The notes: generated from the sequence alone by a model not told the origin. Numbered from the stretch's first letter, positions 37,250 to 48,257 are shown. The stretch: DNA of 64,000 nucleotides from Sclerodactyla briareus (GCA_026419785.1 JAODTK010005634.1:248001-312000), one strand, 5' to 3'. Translations and numbers: made by a program.

Positions 37250-38090
37250 CGTCGATCCGTTTTGAAAAGTGGGGGGGGGACACATCGAATGCAAATTACA
37301 TCTAAGCGGAGCGCCACCATTGGTTGGCGCGAAAACGAAAGTACAAAGAAAATTTCGCTTTTCATACCCTCCAGATCGCGGTAACGGCACCTGCCAGACT
37401 CGATAGCACCGATCTAAACTGTGTGATTGAGTAAGAGACAGACAAAAAGTGTTCATTGTTGCATCTAAGATTGATTTACTGCATATCACACATGGTATTT
37501 TTAACTTTTCTACTATGGCCCGTTTGCGTGGATTCCAGGGGTATGCCAACGGTCCCTGGTTGGATTGGAGAGAGAGAGAAAAAGCCATGGCGTACGGGAC
37601 CCTTCCATGGGGAGCAGTAACTATTTGGCCGAAATTTACAAGTCAGTCATCGAAGTCTACCAGCGCGCGCGAAGGCACGAAATTTTTTGCATGTTTCCGG
37701 GCATTTTATCGAAAAAGTCAGCAGAAAATTCAGGAACTTTTCACTTTGCCTTTCTCCTTTCCAATTTTCCAGAATTCTTCATCTCAGAAAAACTTAGGGG
37801 GGGGGGGGCAGTCGTCCCCCAAGGCTTCTGAATATAGAGTGAACAAATGATTCGAAGATTACACGCTATTCACAATGCCGAGGTTAGAGAAACAACGCCC
37901 CCATTGAAAATTTATGTACTTTTGGCCATTCGATTTTAATACTCGAGCCTCAGTATGGAACATTGGGGAATCCTTCGACTTCGGCCCTAGTGGGTCCAGA
38001 TATTCATTCTGGGCGACCGCACCGGAATTAGTGGATTAAGACAATTCCAACGCGATTATTGTGCGGTTAGACATAATTGAATCAGTTTAG
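37250..38090. repeat. Dispersed repeat family C, copy 2 (inverted relative to copy 1)
   Basis: Reverse complement of the 6770-7640 unit: 'acatcgaatgcaaattacat', 'ttggttggcgcgaaaacg', 'gcattttatcgaaaaagtc', G-tract (about 37798-37808), 'gggccga' side and 'ccggaattagtgga'. A weaker partial relative may lie at 38860-39000. The frames within (e.g. 37449-37850) are not conserved between copies. Confidence 0.7.
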
Positions 38091-41032
38091 ATAATCATCA
38101 AATTATGATTAAGCACTGTGAACCACCGCACACCACTATAAATAAAACTTACCCAGAATAAAAATGGGTTAGTGGATTCACTGCCAGTTACTTTGCCCAC
38201 AAAATTATATCAGTACCGGATGCGCGCGAAAATTCGACCACCAAACCATAATTAAAAAAACTTTTCATTTGTACTATGCCCAAATTTCTTCCATATTTCT
38301 CCGAATTTGGTGGTATTTTCTTAGTGTTTTTCACTTCATATCCTGCAACCCGGACCCGACCCAGTCTTGGCATATTATGATGATTGCAAGTTGGTTCTAT
38401 AAGAATCCGTGATATACCATCTTACCATATTGATGATTTACAATATCACCGAACTTGGGGTTTAAAAAATGAATGAATATATATTTGCCATTGTAGCAAT
38501 TATCGGTTGTATCATTCGGGCTAGGACCATTTCCAATTCAAGGGCGCAATGGGGTCGTGACCCCAACTTTTTGAAGTCCTCCGTACAGATGTGTTTTCAC
38601 TCTTGACCACCTGGGACCCTCAAATTTCAGCAGGAGAATGGTCCATTGTTATTACGCAAGCATGTGATGCGGCCATACCAAGCTGGTTTGAGCACAAGTG
38701 GAACAATTTGGTCTCATGCATTCGTAGGCAATGCAGAATAATAAAATTCGAAAGGAGAAACAAAGTGTTGATGAGTGGGCTGGCGTACGGGACTTTCTGA
38801 GTTTTTTTGCAGAACAGTATGCATGTTTTTTGGGGGGTTGGTTTCTTGTTTTGCATGTTTTTTCCGGGCAGCTGATTGAAAATTAAGGCCAGTCAGCAGA
38901 CATTTCGGGCATTTCCTCCTTTTGAATTTTTCGGTCCAGATTTTCCCCGAATTATTGCGCTCTCCAAAGGGCTACGCAATTTAGTAATTCTGAGCCAGAA
39001 GTCAAGACAGGTTTGTACGGTTTTTTAGTTTTAGATTTACAATTAATGAATTGTGAACAAACTATGTAGCCTAGTTACTCTGGCCAGACTGGGGCGTAGC
39101 CTCCCTAGCTCAAATGATTTATTGGGTGAATGTATTTTCGCCATGCGAAAATTAGTAAGTACCATGTGATTTCATGTTGTAGAAGAAAGGAAAAACTTCT
39201 ATAATCCGCCACTGTGTGAGTTACGCTTTATTTTTCACTATGTCGGCTGCAGTGACGTAAGATATTTCTGACTAGGTGAGGGACTAACTTTATTAGGGCC
39301 CTGTGAGAGGCCCCTCCGGTTCTAGGCAGTCAGGGTTGACCCGTCCCCACTTGAAAAGTTTTGGCTTTAAGTGTAAATTCATGCTCTAAAATTGTGATTC
39401 TTTTTTGTCGAAAGATGTTGCTGTCCACAAGGGCAGTAGTCTATTCTTTGCGTTTTGGCCTGATCTACCTTCCATAGGACCACCTTGTTGGTTAGGGGAA
39501 AAGGCCCCCCTGGAAGAGACCGGTTAGCCCATTTAGAGAACCCAGGTTATAATTTTTCGTTTTGCTCGTAGAGCTCGTTCCGATTCTTTCGACCGGAAAT
39601 CTCACAAGTTGTTCGATTTTTTTTTTTTTTTGCCAATTCATGAGGTTTTAGAACACACAAAAGTCGAAGGTGCTATTTCGCACGGGGTTCCCGGGTATAG
39701 TCTATGATTTTAAAAAATGCTTCTCATCTTTGCGAGAATTATACATTTCTTGCCCGGGCTTTGGTAACATAACATGTTCCTTAATATATAGCGCATTACA
39801 TGTAGGGCATATCTTAACGCGCTCAACAATTGTTTGCTGTCTCGTTTGGGATCATGGGCCACGGAAGTTTTTGTTGAAATGAATGCAAGATATATATTGT
39901 TTACAAATTGGAGTGTATCGTCTAAGATTGCAAGATGGCTAGAGAAATTGCATGTTAGGAGAGCAATTTGTAAAATATAGTCCAGAATTACAAAACTGCA
40001 CTCAAAATATTTTTCACGGAATCTCATAGCGACCGTGCACGTGGTCTACAGCTACTGAAGCGAAAAACATCAGGTCCCGAAACGGACAAATTTTTTGCAT
40101 ATTTCTTGGACATCGATAAAATCACAACGTTCCTAAAACTTGACAAGATTGAAAAAATTTTGCTCAATAATCGGGCTTTCGACGAGAAAAATCGGCAATC
40201 TGCTGAACATGTGGCATTAATCCAATTTTGTGCCTATTGTGCCTTATTCTTCGCCCAGCGGTTGACTCTCGATCTGCAAACGTGCGTTTGCTCCCATAAG
40301 ACTGGGAGCGGTGACTCATCATCCGCCTCGTCTATCAAACGCCGCTTCGCTGCCATATCAAGGTACATTCCATTGTGAATACTACCCTTGTTGAAAACAA
40401 CAAAAGAAAGTGCTCACGATGTTTCTTCCTGTTGGTGCAGAAACTTGCAAAAGCTTCATATCGCCAGAATATGCCCTTCCAAAATGCATCGCTCATAGAC
40501 ACTATAGAAGGACCAACAGTGACAGGTTCCATCTGCGTATGGCGCAGGCCTGCGCTGGGAATTTTGGCAATCGGGTTCGGAATAAAGGTCACTGTGGTTC
40601 TTTGTGAGGCTGCTTCTCAATATTTTCGGCTCCCACACAGCAACTAACGTGTGATAAAAGGTAATGTAATTTCGTCTTCATTCGAGGATCACAAAGGGGG
40701 GGGGGGGGGAAATTTGATATGATGTCCCCCACCCCACTTCGAAAAGTGGAGGGGACGTGTCCCCGTCCCCAGGCTCGGAGCAAGGCAGACTGGATAATGC
40801 CACCCTTAGTGTCAGTGCGAATCATCCACAAGGTAATCACACGTAGACGGCAACTTGCAAATTGCCTACACCCTCGTTTGTCACGGCTCCAATCCTTCGT
40901 GCTGGTTCCAATTTTAAAGTCTTTGGAATGACCCGACCTCCACCAATTGTGCCAACCACTCGTTAAACTAAATAATAAAAATTAACGCTAACACTTTTGA
41001 ATGCCCTAAATTCTCTCACTTCAATTATTCAG
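38091..41032. other. No firm gene; one unassigned splice-bounded frame and a G tract
   Basis: 40441-40588 lies between 'ttcctgttggtgcag' and 'aag|gtcact' and is open in more than one frame. An upstream frame, 40106-40378, has charged sequence (DKITTFLKLDKIEKIL). Neither matches a family I know. Poly-T at 39618-39631, and a G run near 40697-40710 inside the inverted repeat paired with 6640-6740. The last 15 bases before 41033 include 'tcaattattcag', an acceptor. Confidence 0.35.
40690..40790 (-). repeat. Inverted copy of the short repeat at 6640-6740
   Basis: Its reverse complement gives 'ggggacggggacacgtcccc', 'tccacttttcgaa' and 'gacatcatatc', in the same order as the 6640-6740 copy in the first Amt intron. 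Confidence 0.55.
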
Positions 41033-41105
41033 ATCTGCCGTGGCGACGATCACTTCCATCGTGGTGGCGGTATAACCGGAAAAAAAATTGCTTAGAGGTA
41101 ACGAA
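41033..41105 (+). CDS. Amt: Amt exon D: SAVATITSIVGGGITG helix
   Basis: Starts after 'ttattcag' with the single base that completes the Arg codon left by exon C, then SAVATITSI and, after a one-base deletion near 41063, VGGGITG: the helix that follows ..WVLATR in Amt proteins. As written the frame hits TAA at 41072. The 3' end is uncertain: GTAACG at 41098 and GTAAGG at 41106 are both possible donors. Short, but its phase and place in the family order make it convincing. Confidence 0.68.
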
Positions 41106-42059
41106 GTAAGGAACGATATTGGTCAATTCCAACAATCGGTGAAAATGAATGTTTTCCCGTTGTAACCCTTAAATTGCACGCGTCGAATATTCCCCTCATA
41201 TCAGCATCATCATTCATCTTTAACGTCCTGATTTCATGTTTGAAAGTTGTTGTTTTTTATCACATCGTTCTTCCAACTGCGGTGATGTCACAAAAATGTT
41301 AACACCACTGATCAGTATCCCCCTCTCGTCAATTTCCCCGGACCATCGGGACCATCCCCTCCTGGATTCTATAGACTCATAGCAACCAAAGATTTCCTAA
41401 TCAATATCGCGCTCGATGACCCAGTTATCGTCTTCTATCCTTTCCTTGTGGTTAGAATCACCTTAATCTCTTACACGATTTTTCTATCACTATCCTACCA
41501 AACGTAATCTACTAATCGGTATATCATTCCTCTCTAGTTTTCTGAAGATTACCAAACACCCAAGTCGCCCCGTCGCTTCCGCCGCCGTGTAGATGACTAT
41601 TTTGCGTAGTTTCTCTCAGGGACAGATGGTCCTAGTGATTTCCGTCGAAAAAGGCATTTCAATCTTGACAATGATAAATTCGCTCCTAATACTATTGAGG
41701 TCCTGTTGAAGTTTGATGAATTTCTGTTTTTTTCCCTCCTTTCTGTTTGTGCCTTTTCCATTCCTTTAATTTGACTTTTCCACATTTACAACCATCACCA
41801 AACGAAGGAAGTTCGATATCGTATATATCATTAATGGAATACTCGGCGCACTAGTGTCTAAACAGGTTAGTGGAATTAGTATTTATTCTATTGGTTATGT
41901 TTATGCATCCCTGTACCTAATCAATTGCTGCTAAAGAAATTTGGAGAACAATTATACAAAATTTGGGATAATGTCAGAAATTGTGGAAATCATCCTACTG
42001 CGATGGTGCTCCACTATGAAAGTCTACGTTGTATGTTTTGAGGTGAGTGACCTTTCAAA
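41106..42059. other. Intron; expected Amt segment not found
   Basis: Amt proteins have about 25-35 residues between GGGITG and the segment of exon E (a loop and a helix around NG-xLxxLVxIT). I see no frame for it here or up to 43594. No other feature is recognised. Confidence 0.4.
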
Positions 42060-42860
42060 TGTTTTAGGTTATGTTCACCCAATAATGTTTGCAAGCGATG
42101 TGGCTCGAGCACGGAGACGAGGGAAGCCGAGAGGAGACTTCAAGAGTGGACAAGAGCACTGAAACGAATAGGCATAAAAGTTAGCAGGGCTGGTAGAAGA
42201 CGAATAACTGAATACCGGTTACAAAACAGCAGGTACCATCAGTCCAGTCCCACGAGTCCAGAGTTTAAGTATCTTGGTTCGCGGCAGGAAAAACTCGACG
42301 CGGTACCAACAAAGAGGTGACATTAGGAGCCTAGCAAGATGAGTCAGTTGGAGGAAACTAGCTGGGTTTTGTGTGACAAGAAAGTATCCACAGCAATCAC
42401 GGGGCGACTATATACAGATATAAGTTGTTGATCAGACTAGACATGCTGTGGGATGGAAATGATAGCATGCAATCACAAAGCGTCATGATAGCAACTGGGC
42501 GTAGCAGAGATGAGGTTGTTAACATTCTATGTGGCACGAATGGACAAGGTGGCGTATGAAGAAATTAGGAGGAAGATTGGATTAGTGGGGATGAGTGCAA
42601 ACTTGAGAGAAACACGCATGAGATGGTTTGGCTACGTCGAAAGGAAAGAAGAGAACTTTGTTGGGAGAGAGTACCGAGGATGAAAGTTTGACAAAGAGGA
42701 AGAGGCGGATTCAACTGTCGCATGCGTGTTTGCTACGATGATGACATGTAGGAACTGGCCTAGGAGCAAAGAGACGCACAAACAAGAATTAGATGGAGAC
42801 AACGTCCGCACCGGCGACCCACTGTCTGTGGTAAAAGGCTCATAGAAGAAGAAAAAGGTT
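42060..42860 (+). mobile_element. RTE-like LINE, C-terminal reverse transcriptase fragment
   Basis: Begins at the catalytic region (as written FASDVARA where the family has FADDVAL, about 42087-42112), then 'EFKYLGS'-like text (42265-42285), 'VTRKYPQQSRG' (42377-42410), 'QLGVAEMRLLTFYVARMDKV' (about 42493-42553), 'RETRMRWFGYVERKEE' (about 42608-42656) and a basic end, closing in 'gaagaagaaaaagg' (about 42845-42858). This is the familiar C-terminus of RTE and related animal LINEs. The catalytic Asp pair is damaged and stops are frequent. Confidence 0.82.
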
Positions 42861-43594
42861 ATGTCTTACCAATTCGAAAGGTACTTCCATGCTTTGTGGC
42901 TCTTTTATTCAATTAGACCATTTTAATCTCCATTTATCTCGGAAATCTCGATGAAACATGTTGGGAGAAACAAGTTTGACCACAAACGGAGTTTTCTCTC
43001 TCTGAAATCCGTATTTTTTTTTACCCAATGTTATCGCTGTCTATGGAGAAACGTGAGTCTTGTGAACGATGTGTTCAAAATTTGAGTTCGGGTCTTAATA
43101 GGCCCAGGATGGGTATTTTCGAAAATGAATTAAAACAGCACAAGCATGAACATATTTTTAATGTCTTGTTATGAATGTTTTACAACAGGTCTATTTCCAA
43201 CTTTCTGTGAAATTTTATTGTTGAGAATACATTGTTGTGAATTGTACACAGTTACGTTGTCCAAATGATAAATAACGAAATCCAATGGAATATCGTTTAT
43301 ATACTGCGCCTTGGTAAGTTATGATATAACATTCCTGAGTAGATGACATGGGCTATCAAGACGAACAGACGATCATGGTGACTGCTGAAAAAAAGATAAC
43401 ATATCGTGCCGCCTGAGATGATCAAAACGTCGTGTGATCCGTCTGCAGAAATTCCAATGAATTATCATCAATCATATTGGTTGGCAAAAATAAACTAGTT
43501 GGGGTTGATTAAATTACTCCCCAATACTTCGAAAATCGCCGATTCATCTTTTCCCTTTTTTTTCACAAGAGGCTGTTGTTAATTTTTTCCCCAG
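42861..43594. other. No gene; splice acceptor at the end
   Basis: Intronic by position. AT-rich, with only short frames. It ends in 'aattttttccccag' (43581-43594), a strong acceptor for exon E. Confidence 0.55.
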
Positions 43595-43803
43595 CTTACT
43601 TGCCTTAGCGCGCCCTTGGGAAGGTCTGGTCATCGGGGCTATCGGTAGCGGGCTCACTTGTCTCAGCGTCCCACTCATTGAGAGGCTATCCATCGATGAT
43701 CCGGTGGGAGTCATTCCAGTGCACCTGGTTGCAGCTGTCTGGGGGATGCTCTCCGTCGGGATTTTCGCCAGGTCGAGAGTTCAACATCATCTCGACTATG
43801 CAG
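43595..43803 (+). CDS. Amt: Amt exon E: ARPWEG to DDPVG-VHLV pore helices
   Basis: A clean 69-codon frame with no stop or shift: LLALARPWEGLVIGAIGSGL, then IERLSIDDPVGVIPVHLVAA and VWGMLSVGIFARSRVQ. It matches the Amt region where DDPVGxxxVH leads into the helix carrying the second pore histidine, here the H of PVHLV. It is bounded by CCCCAG| and GCAG|GTAAGC. It ends one base into a Gly codon that exon F completes, giving DYAG-LL. Of all the exons this is the strongest evidence for the gene. The minus-strand frame 43686-43955 is a shadow. Confidence 0.93.
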
Positions 43804-43924
43804 GTAAGCCGAATACCAATGGGACGCCAAATAAACAACTGAGCTAACAAGAACGCACAACTAGACAGGCCCAGACCACTGGTAGCGCAATGGTCGTTAA
43901 ATAGTCGTATCATCCTGTATAATA
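43804..43924. other. Short intron stretch
   Basis: Begins with the GTAAGC donor. No other feature. Confidence 0.5.
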
Positions 43925-44181
43925 TGAAATATATTTGAGAATGTATATAGCGCAACTCACTCTGGGTTGCATTGAGTGTGCTTCACAACATTACCCTGGT
44001 CATTGGAACAACCTGTGGTCCCACACAGATGTGTATATGCTGCACCGACGTGCGCTTTGGCACATTTCGCATCTGTTCCTCCACAGGTACCCAATTAGCA
44101 CAAAGCACTTTGCTCAAGGTGCAACGTGGACTCGACCCCACAACCTCTGGGTTATAAGCTCAACGCCCAACCACCTATTGT
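43925..44181 (-). mobile_element. tRNA-derived SINE
   Basis: On the minus strand it starts 'gcgttgagcttataacccag' (A-box-like), followed by 'ggttgtggggtcgagtccac' (B-box-like GGTCGAGTCC, 44122-44141), then a body with 'agcaaagtgctttgtgctaa' and 'tgggtacctg', and ends in 'gagttgcgctatatacat' (about 43940-43960), the 'gcgctatataaat'-type tail common to many invertebrate SINEs. It abuts family A copy 3, so one probably inserted at the edge of the other. Confidence 0.75.
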
Positions 44182-44665
44182 GTAGGCGGGTAAACCGCTC
44201 ACGTATTTATCCCGCTTTTGAACAATCATTGGGAAAAGAAGTATCTAACACCTCAATTTTGTTCCGAACCAAGATGAGCCTTCATATCTACAAAGTTTTG
44301 TTGTAATCAATGGATGTTACCAAAAAGTCACAATTGAATTATGCAAATTTGACCTCCGATGACCTTGAAATGACAGCCACATTTTTCGGGATCAACTGTA
44401 ATCCCTACCCACCAAGTTTCATTCAAGTCCGACTAACTTGAAAATTTCGCGTAAATTATGCAAATGAGCGGCCCCAGATGCAGTGATGCCCACTTTCGAA
44501 CTCATCCGAGATTTCATATGGCGCCATTTGTAATCAAGTTTCAGATCGTTGGATAAAGCGTTAGAGAATTATTGCGCTAACGCCTAAGTTTCCCGGCGGC
44601 GGCGAGCCTAGGACGTCGGCGGCGACTACACAGTCACCCAAAACCATAATTCCCCTGACGCCTTC
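44182..44665 (-). repeat. Dispersed repeat family A, copy 3 (inverted)
   Basis: The reverse complement shows the family landmarks: CCG-rich block, 'gcgcaataattctctaacgc', 'tccaacgatctgaaacttg', 'tctcggatgagttcgaaagt', 'aacttggtgggtaggg' and 'cggtttacccgcctac'. Among the three, this copy is closest to copy 1 in length. Confidence 0.75.
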
Positions 44666-45245
44666 CAGTGTCGCGGGGATTTAATTAGGCCACCAGGGAA
44701 AAGAATCCCACATAACGTTTAACGCATACGTGGCTGATGTGCGCCATAATAACACTGCTATAGATCGAGTAATTCGTTACGACAGTTGGAATTGTGACTA
44801 ATCGGTATTCGTTCAGTTATACAACACAACCTGACGTAGAGCAGTCGTAAGCAAAGCTAATTGTGAAAATGATGTTGCTGTCACAGCCAAGTCAATATAC
44901 ACCCTGCAAATAGACATACATATACAAAAGAAAAGGAAGGGCAGGTTGCATGACAAATTTCTTCTTTCTGGAAGGTAATAGGAAAGGTATTGAAGTGGGA
45001 GGGAGACTTGAGTAAGGGATGAGAAATCAAGACCTTGAATGACCTCGAGCTAATGCCAAAAACAATTGGTTTCATCCCTCGCATACATCTACTCACTCAC
45101 CTACCAAACCTGATACCTACATGCGTCCTTTACATATCGTACTTACGAGCTACTAACGGCTTTTCCCTCTTTCCACCTTTACTGATCTCGAGTTCACCTT
45201 TACCTAATTCAAGTTACTTTTACTTTGCTATTTTTTTCCCGATAG
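44666..45245. other. No gene; splice acceptor at the end
   Basis: Intronic by position. Ends 'ctatttttttcccgatag' (45228-45245), a strong acceptor for exon F. Confidence 0.5.
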
Positions 45246-45689
45246 GCCTTCTCATGGAGGTGGTCTCAGGCTTCCTCGGTGCCCAGCTGTCCGCGTTCGC
45301 GGATCATTAGCCTATTGGGCTTCTCGTTTCCTATTATTGTACTCAAAGCCATCGATTTGACTATCGGCTTACGCGTCCCTCTTCACGAAGACTTATGGTG
45401 GCATACCCTGGTCGAAGCACTCGGTGAACGGGACTTACGACAAAACGTCCTGAGGAGTGTTATGATGTCCCAGGCAAGCTTGTCCAGTCATAGACAGCGT
45501 CTACAAAGGGAGGGGGGACGACATGGTCCATTGGCATTTTGCAACCTGAAACTATACAAGCGACATATTGAACACGGTCATACATGGGGTAGGAAACCTC
45601 TTCCGGGGTTCGGGTTCAGCAGGACACCTTCTATGACATGTGCAGCGCATCTCCGCAACGGCGAGGCCACAGCGATTTTTTCGTTATAA
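45246..45689 (+). CDS. Amt: Amt exon F: last helix, TIGLRVP motif and cytoplasmic tail
   Basis: Allowing small shifts, it reads GLLHGGGLRLLGAQLSAF, then LLGFSFPIIVLKAIDLTIGL, RVPLHE and LVEH-SVNGTYDKTS. These are the Amt closing motifs HGGG, (L)KAxDxTxGLR and ExELLGxDxxEH. The clearest uninterrupted part is IIVLKAIDLTIGLRVPLHED (45334-45393). Shifts are needed near 45257 (missing C), 45276 (extra C), 45306 and about 45418 (extra G). The stop is uncertain: TGA in the SVNGTYDKTS frame comes soon after (about 45452), while the written frame stays open to 45689. The tail is therefore not settled. Confidence 0.85.
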   Translation, partial: AFSWRWSQASSVPSCPRSRIISLLGFSFPIIVLKAIDLTIGLRVPLHEDLWWHTLVEALGERDLRQNVLRSVMMSQASLSSHRQRLQREGGRHGPLAFCNLKLYKRHIEHGHTWGRKPLPGFGFSRTPSMTCAAHLRNGEATAIFSL

Positions 45690-46258
45690 AGGTGCCGTCC
45701 TAAAGTTTTGGCTATTATTTTTCCCAGAACGGACTCGGAACTTAAAGAGTACCGTTAGGTTCACCCGGAAGATAGGGACACAATATAGCATTTACTCTAA
45801 GGATTTTGTAGAGGAGGCCTCCAGAAGAAATGATAGCGCTTGTTTCGACTGAAGAATGAAGTCATCGGTTATCGCTATAAACCATGTGTTGCCTTGCGGC
45901 CTGTGTTGTCGTTATGTGTTCAGTTTCTGGGTATACAGATATTCTGTCTAGACACAAGCTGTCCATTCTATAACCTTTAACCATAATTTTAAGACAAAAT
46001 TGAAAAGTTGTAAAATTCCGATTTAGCCATATCGAAGTTGTGTGTGTTTGAGATGATGCGATTCATCCCGCAAGATTTCACTCAGTCTCTCGTTTCGTAT
46101 AAGCGTCATCTTCATGGTTGGCGCCTCCTATTACGATCATTTATTTGCAACCCTCACCAAATAGACCTGCCTTTGAACGTATGTGTTTGACATCTCGTGA
46201 GTTGAAACTTTTCGGCATGGTCAGGCGAAGAGTATGTATGTAAATGGTCATGATAGTA
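45690..46258. other. Probable 3' flank of Amt; nothing else seen
   Basis: No clear polyadenylation site was chosen. Short frames only. Confidence 0.4.
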
Positions 46259-46331
46259 TGTAATTGTATGTATTTCTGTAGGTATGTATGTATGTATGTA
46301 TGTATGTATGTTGTATGTATGTATGTATTAT
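46259..46331 (+). repeat. (GTAT)n microsatellite
   Basis: About a dozen GTAT units with two small interruptions. The Tyr/Met/Cys and Thr/Tyr/His frames on either strand are translations of the repeat. Confidence 0.9.
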
Positions 46332-46987
46332 GTGTCACTATCTATTTAGCCTGTCGCTACAGACACATGGCCTTCTTGTATTGTCATGCATCACAGGTTA
46401 GTTACATCAACGGTCATCCCGATACCTCCTCCGCAGAGAAGCTATAGAGTCGTTTTCGTTAAACTCTATTGATAAGGCGGGAGTTAATTATATCGGGCTG
46501 GAATTGAAGTACTTTAACCGGCAGGTCCAGGGACGCTCACCATTGTACTGTCCGTCATACTGAAATCGCCTCGGCTGGGTTTTTTAAAATGGACGTCGCC
46601 AAAACTGGAGCTCTCTAATTTGCTCACTTTCCTCAGATGGTATGTATTTCGGTGGAATTCGAGACTGTATATTGTAATTCGATGGATTAAGGTGAATGCT
46701 ATACCGCATCGTTTCATTATATTTTATTTTTTGTTTTTAACAGTGTAGTAGTGACGAACAGCAAGACCTTTTATTCCTGGGTGTTCCTCGGTTTATGCAG
46801 TGTGTGTGCACAAATCACTGTTTAAATGCCAATGGCTCATGTAACAGACCTTGTTTAAATAGCCCAGGTGGAAAGGATGACATATCATAGCCCCACGAAA
46901 ACCCAATTTGATGTTCTACCATTTTGCTTTGTTGGATATGTCCAGTTTACTTTCTTAGACATATTACATCACTGTGTGGAAACGATA
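46332..46987. other. No gene seen
   Basis: Short unrecognised frames only. Confidence 0.4.
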
Positions 46988-47357
46988 CAATGGGCGGCCC
47001 ATAATCCCACACATTGGAATGCTTCATTGGCGGCCCTATATCCCCACAGTACATGCCTGCATGGCTGCCCATAGATCCGCACACAGTAAAGATGCTGCAT
47101 GGTCCTCCCCATATATCTCATACAGTAACGCTGCATGGGCGTTCATAGATCCCGACAGTAATTCGCATGGGTCTCTCATTCCCTAGATCTCATACAGTAA
47201 ATGCTGCGTGGGCCGGCCCATAGATCCCACTCAGTCAATGCTGCATGGACCGTCCATAGATCCCACACAGTAAATGCTGCCAGTTCTTAGCGGCCCATAG
47301 ATCCCCCATTCATGCTACCGGCCTCCCATCTATCCCACACAGAAAATGCTGCATTTG
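46988..47357 (+). repeat. Minisatellite, about 37-bp unit, about 10 copies
   Basis: Unit 'ggcccatagatcccacacag' followed by 'taaatgctgcatgg'. Units begin near 47068, 47107, 47142, 47183, 47218, 47255, 47295 and 47326, with worn copies before. Copies differ by substitutions and small indels. Confidence 0.82.
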
Positions 47358-48257
47358 TTGCCGCCATGGAAACTGAGAACAAAAGACGAGATTGTTCTTT
47401 AACATCTCGCGTAAGACCATTGGTAGGGTTCTCATCCAGCTCAATCTACAGTTTTTCGGTACACGTTTTGAAAAGTACATGTTTTCTTGACTTTTTATAT
47501 GGGGGATCGTGCGCCACATTTTCAGGTTAGATTAACCAGGGGACTGCCTACAAACACGGAAATTGCCACGTTATGGTTCTTTAAGCAAGTTTGTTTTTTT
47601 AACCAGGATCTTTTTGAGTTGACCAGGAGCTCGTTGGAGTCTGCTAGAATCTGACCATTCCTCCTGGTAATTTAACCAGGTGGTTTTTAATGATTGTGGA
47701 TTCTACGAGCTGATAACATCCTCGTGATGTCTCGGAGGGATAAATCCTTTGTAGCTACCGTACTGTATATTCAATATGTAAATGACAACGGCCTTCAAAC
47801 GGAAACAATTAGGCCTAACCTGGAAAACCCTAAAAGTCGTCTCTGGACACTCAGAAGTCTTTCTCTAGCGGAATGATTGGCCTCTACTCTCTACTCTCAT
47901 TATAGTTCACATCAGGTACCGGATGAGGTGACCGTCGGAACCTAATTTACTTCATTCCCCTCCCCCCATCCACTTTCCCTGATTTTATTGACCTTGGTAC
48001 TACTACCCGCAACAATGAGGTTTTATCTCTTCTTGAGTTGGAACCCTATATACCTACTTAGAAGTTAATCGAATATCGCGATCGCCTGATACTGTGCTGA
48101 TGAACATTTCCGTTTTTTACCTTCCCTGATCTCGAACTACTCATAGATTGGTATCGAAATAAGAGAGTTCCTCCTCTCCAGGAATAAAAAACAGTGAGCA
48201 CAAGTTGGTGAATGCCATTGGAGGTACGGGTTAACAAGGCTGGATTCGATAGATGTG
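47358..48257. other. No gene; short inverted repeat
   Basis: CCTGGT (47663) and ACCAGG (47675) form a small hairpin within a patch of repeated 'accagg' words (47525-47685). Otherwise nothing recognised. Confidence 0.4.
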
